A stretch of 5,610 nucleotides of DNA from an uncultured Prevotellaceae bacterium. Lineage in GTDB: Bacteria > Bacteroidota > Bacteroidia > Bacteroidales > Bacteroidaceae. Both the position numbers and the translations under genes were made by a program. Position 1 is the stretch's first letter; the number at the start of each line of letters is the position of its first letter. Of this stretch, positions 4,471-5,610 are shown piece by piece. Location of the stretch: assembly GCA_937892315.1 (NCBI GenBank), contig CALAVF010000343.1:1-5610 (forward strand), written 5' to 3'. The notes under the pieces are model-generated. The model saw nothing but the letters and a program-made list of their open reading frames with translations, was not told the DNA's origin and did no database searches.

Positions 4471-5610
4471 ATGAAACGTTCTGATTTTGAAATCATGGCC
4501 CCTGTGGGCAGTCGCGAGAGTTTGGCGGCAGCCATCAAGGCGGGGGCTAATTCGGTATATTTTGGCATCGGGAAGTTGAACATGCGAAGCCACAGTGCCA
4601 ACGACTTCACGGTGGATGACCTGCGGGAGATTGCGGCGGTGTGTCACGAGCACGGGTTGCAGTCTTACCTGACGGTGAACACGATTATCTATGGCGAAGA
4701 CATCCCGACGATGCACGAAATTGTGGATGCGGCGAAGGAGGCGAATATCTCGGCGGTGATTGCCAGCGATGTGGCGGTGATGACCTACTGCCGACAGGTG
4801 GGGCAGGAGGTGCATCTGAGCACGCAGTTGAACATCTCCAACATTGAGGCATTGAAGTTCTATGCCCAGTTTGCCGATGTGGTGGTGCTGGCAAGAGAAC
4901 TCAACATGTGGCAGGTGCGGGACATTTATCGGCAGATTGTGGAACAGGACATTCGGGGTCCGAAGGGGGAGTTGATTCGCATCGAGATGTTCTGCCACGG
5001 GGCTTTGTGCATGGCGATTAGCGGCAAGTGCTACCTCTCGTTGCAGAATGCGGGACGAAGTGCCAATCGGGGCGAGTGCGTGCAGATATGCCGCCGTGGG
5101 TATGAGGTGACAGACCTCGAGACGGGAACGCAGTTGGCGATTGACAATAAGTACATCATGTCGCCTCGCGACCTGAAGACGATACGGTTTATCGATGTGA
5201 TGATGAACGCCGGTGTGCGTGTGCTGAAGATAGAGGGTCGTGCCAGAGGTCCAGAATATGTATATACGGTGGTGAAGGCATACGACGAAGCCATTCAGTC
5301 GGTGCTCGACCATACGTTCACCGAGGAGAAGAAAGATGAATGGGACCGACAACTCGCCACCGTGTTCAACCGCGGCTTTTGGGATGGCTACTACCAGGGG
5401 CAGCGGCTGGGCGAGTGGTGCGAGGTGTACGGCAGTCGGGCAACGGAGAAGAAGGTGTATGTGGGCAAGTGCATGAAGTATTTCTCGAAGATTGGCGTGG
5501 CTGAATTCCTGATTGAGAACGTGGACTTGCACGTGGGTGACAAGATATTGATGACAGGCACGACGACAGGAGCACTCATCCAGTCCTGTGATGAAATCCG
5601 CTTCGACCTC
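4471..5610 (+). CDS. Peptidase U32 family protein, probable RNA-modifying enzyme (cut by window edge)
   Basis: The frame is open for 380 codons from ATG 4471 to the right edge with no stop. The N-terminal half has the U32 barrel signatures: MAPVGSRESLAAAIKAGA (9-26) with VYFG (29-32), LTVNT at 67-71, HLSTQLNISN at 115-124 and VVLAREL at 138-144. The family hallmark HGALC (176-180) is followed by SGKC (184-187) and RGECVQIC (200-207), giving Cys180, Cys187, Cys203 and Cys207. In characterised U32 relatives the equivalent cysteines hold an iron-sulphur cluster. From about residue 335 the sequence resembles the U32 C-terminal domain (KVYVGK ... VGDKILMTG). Although called peptidases, E. coli members TrhP and RlhA hydroxylate tRNA wobble uridine and 23S rRNA, and UbiU/V act in ubiquinone synthesis. 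An RNA role here is inference, and the length suggests the TrhP-like size class (about 420 residues). The start follows the promoter at 4433-4465 directly. Confidence 0.94.
   Translation, partial: MKRSDFEIMAPVGSRESLAAAIKAGANSVYFGIGKLNMRSHSANDFTVDDLREIAAVCHEHGLQSYLTVNTIIYGEDIPTMHEIVDAAKEANISAVIASDVAVMTYCRQVGQEVHLSTQLNISNIEALKFYAQFADVVVLARELNMWQVRDIYRQIVEQDIRGPKGELIRIEMFCHGALCMAISGKCYLSLQNAGRSANRGECVQICRRGYEVTDLETGTQLAIDNKYIMSPRDLKTIRFIDVMMNAGVRVLKIEGRARGPEYVYTVVKAYDEAIQSVLDHTFTEEKKDEWDRQLATVFNRGFWDGYYQGQRLGEWCEVYGSRATEKKVYVGKCMKYFSKIGVAEFLIENVDLHVGDKILMTGTTTGALIQSCDEIRFDL

Noticed and set aside
4399..5532. 377-codon minus-strand open frame antisense to the U32 gene
   Set aside because: It is an antisense shadow of a well-supported gene; the product is rich in His, Leu and Arg in a way typical of reverse-frame artefacts and shows no recognisable domain.

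Overview
The window looks like a chromosomal segment from a Bacteroidales bacterium, most likely Prevotellaceae or Bacteroidaceae. Three signs point there: several starts are preceded by the Bacteroidetes promoter pattern TTTG-N19-21-TAnnTTTG rather than by Shine-Dalgarno sites; a secreted-protein remnant ends in a type-A-like C-terminal sorting tail; and the MnmG-Apt gene order and the U32 and THUMP-like methyltransferase families fit that group. The genus is inference.

Layout. Bases 1-2313 are on the minus strand and are read from mnmG (tRNA wobble-uridine modification, complete) into apt (adenine phosphoribosyltransferase, cut by the left edge after 111 codons). The 72-bp gap between them contains a perfect 16-bp palindrome, TGTTTCACGTGAAACA (368-383), identical to the canonical ParB-binding site parS. 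From 2314 everything supported is on the plus strand. A divergent promoter region (about 2314-2436) leads into a decapitated surface-protein gene (2437-2841) that keeps a promoter and a C-terminal tail but has no start codon or signal peptide; an intrinsic terminator (2882-2919) follows it. Next is a promoter (2996-3026) and a very AT-rich block (3059-3171) made of five tandem 21-bp units that also fold into one long hairpin. The block lies inside a 59-codon open frame (3035-3214) whose stop overlaps the start region of a THUMP-like class I SAM methyltransferase gene (3205-4437). A U32-family gene (4471 to the right edge) follows with its own near-leaderless promoter.

How the genes relate. 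Three of the four recognisable enzymes (MnmG, the U32 protein, the THUMP-like methyltransferase) belong to families that act, or probably act, on RNA; Apt salvages adenine. No single pathway is proven by the layout. The parts least explained by ordinary annotation are the parS site, the in-frame heptapeptide/hairpin leader in front of the methyltransferase, and a pair of inverted REP-like elements inside the methyltransferase coding sequence that are read through in frame.
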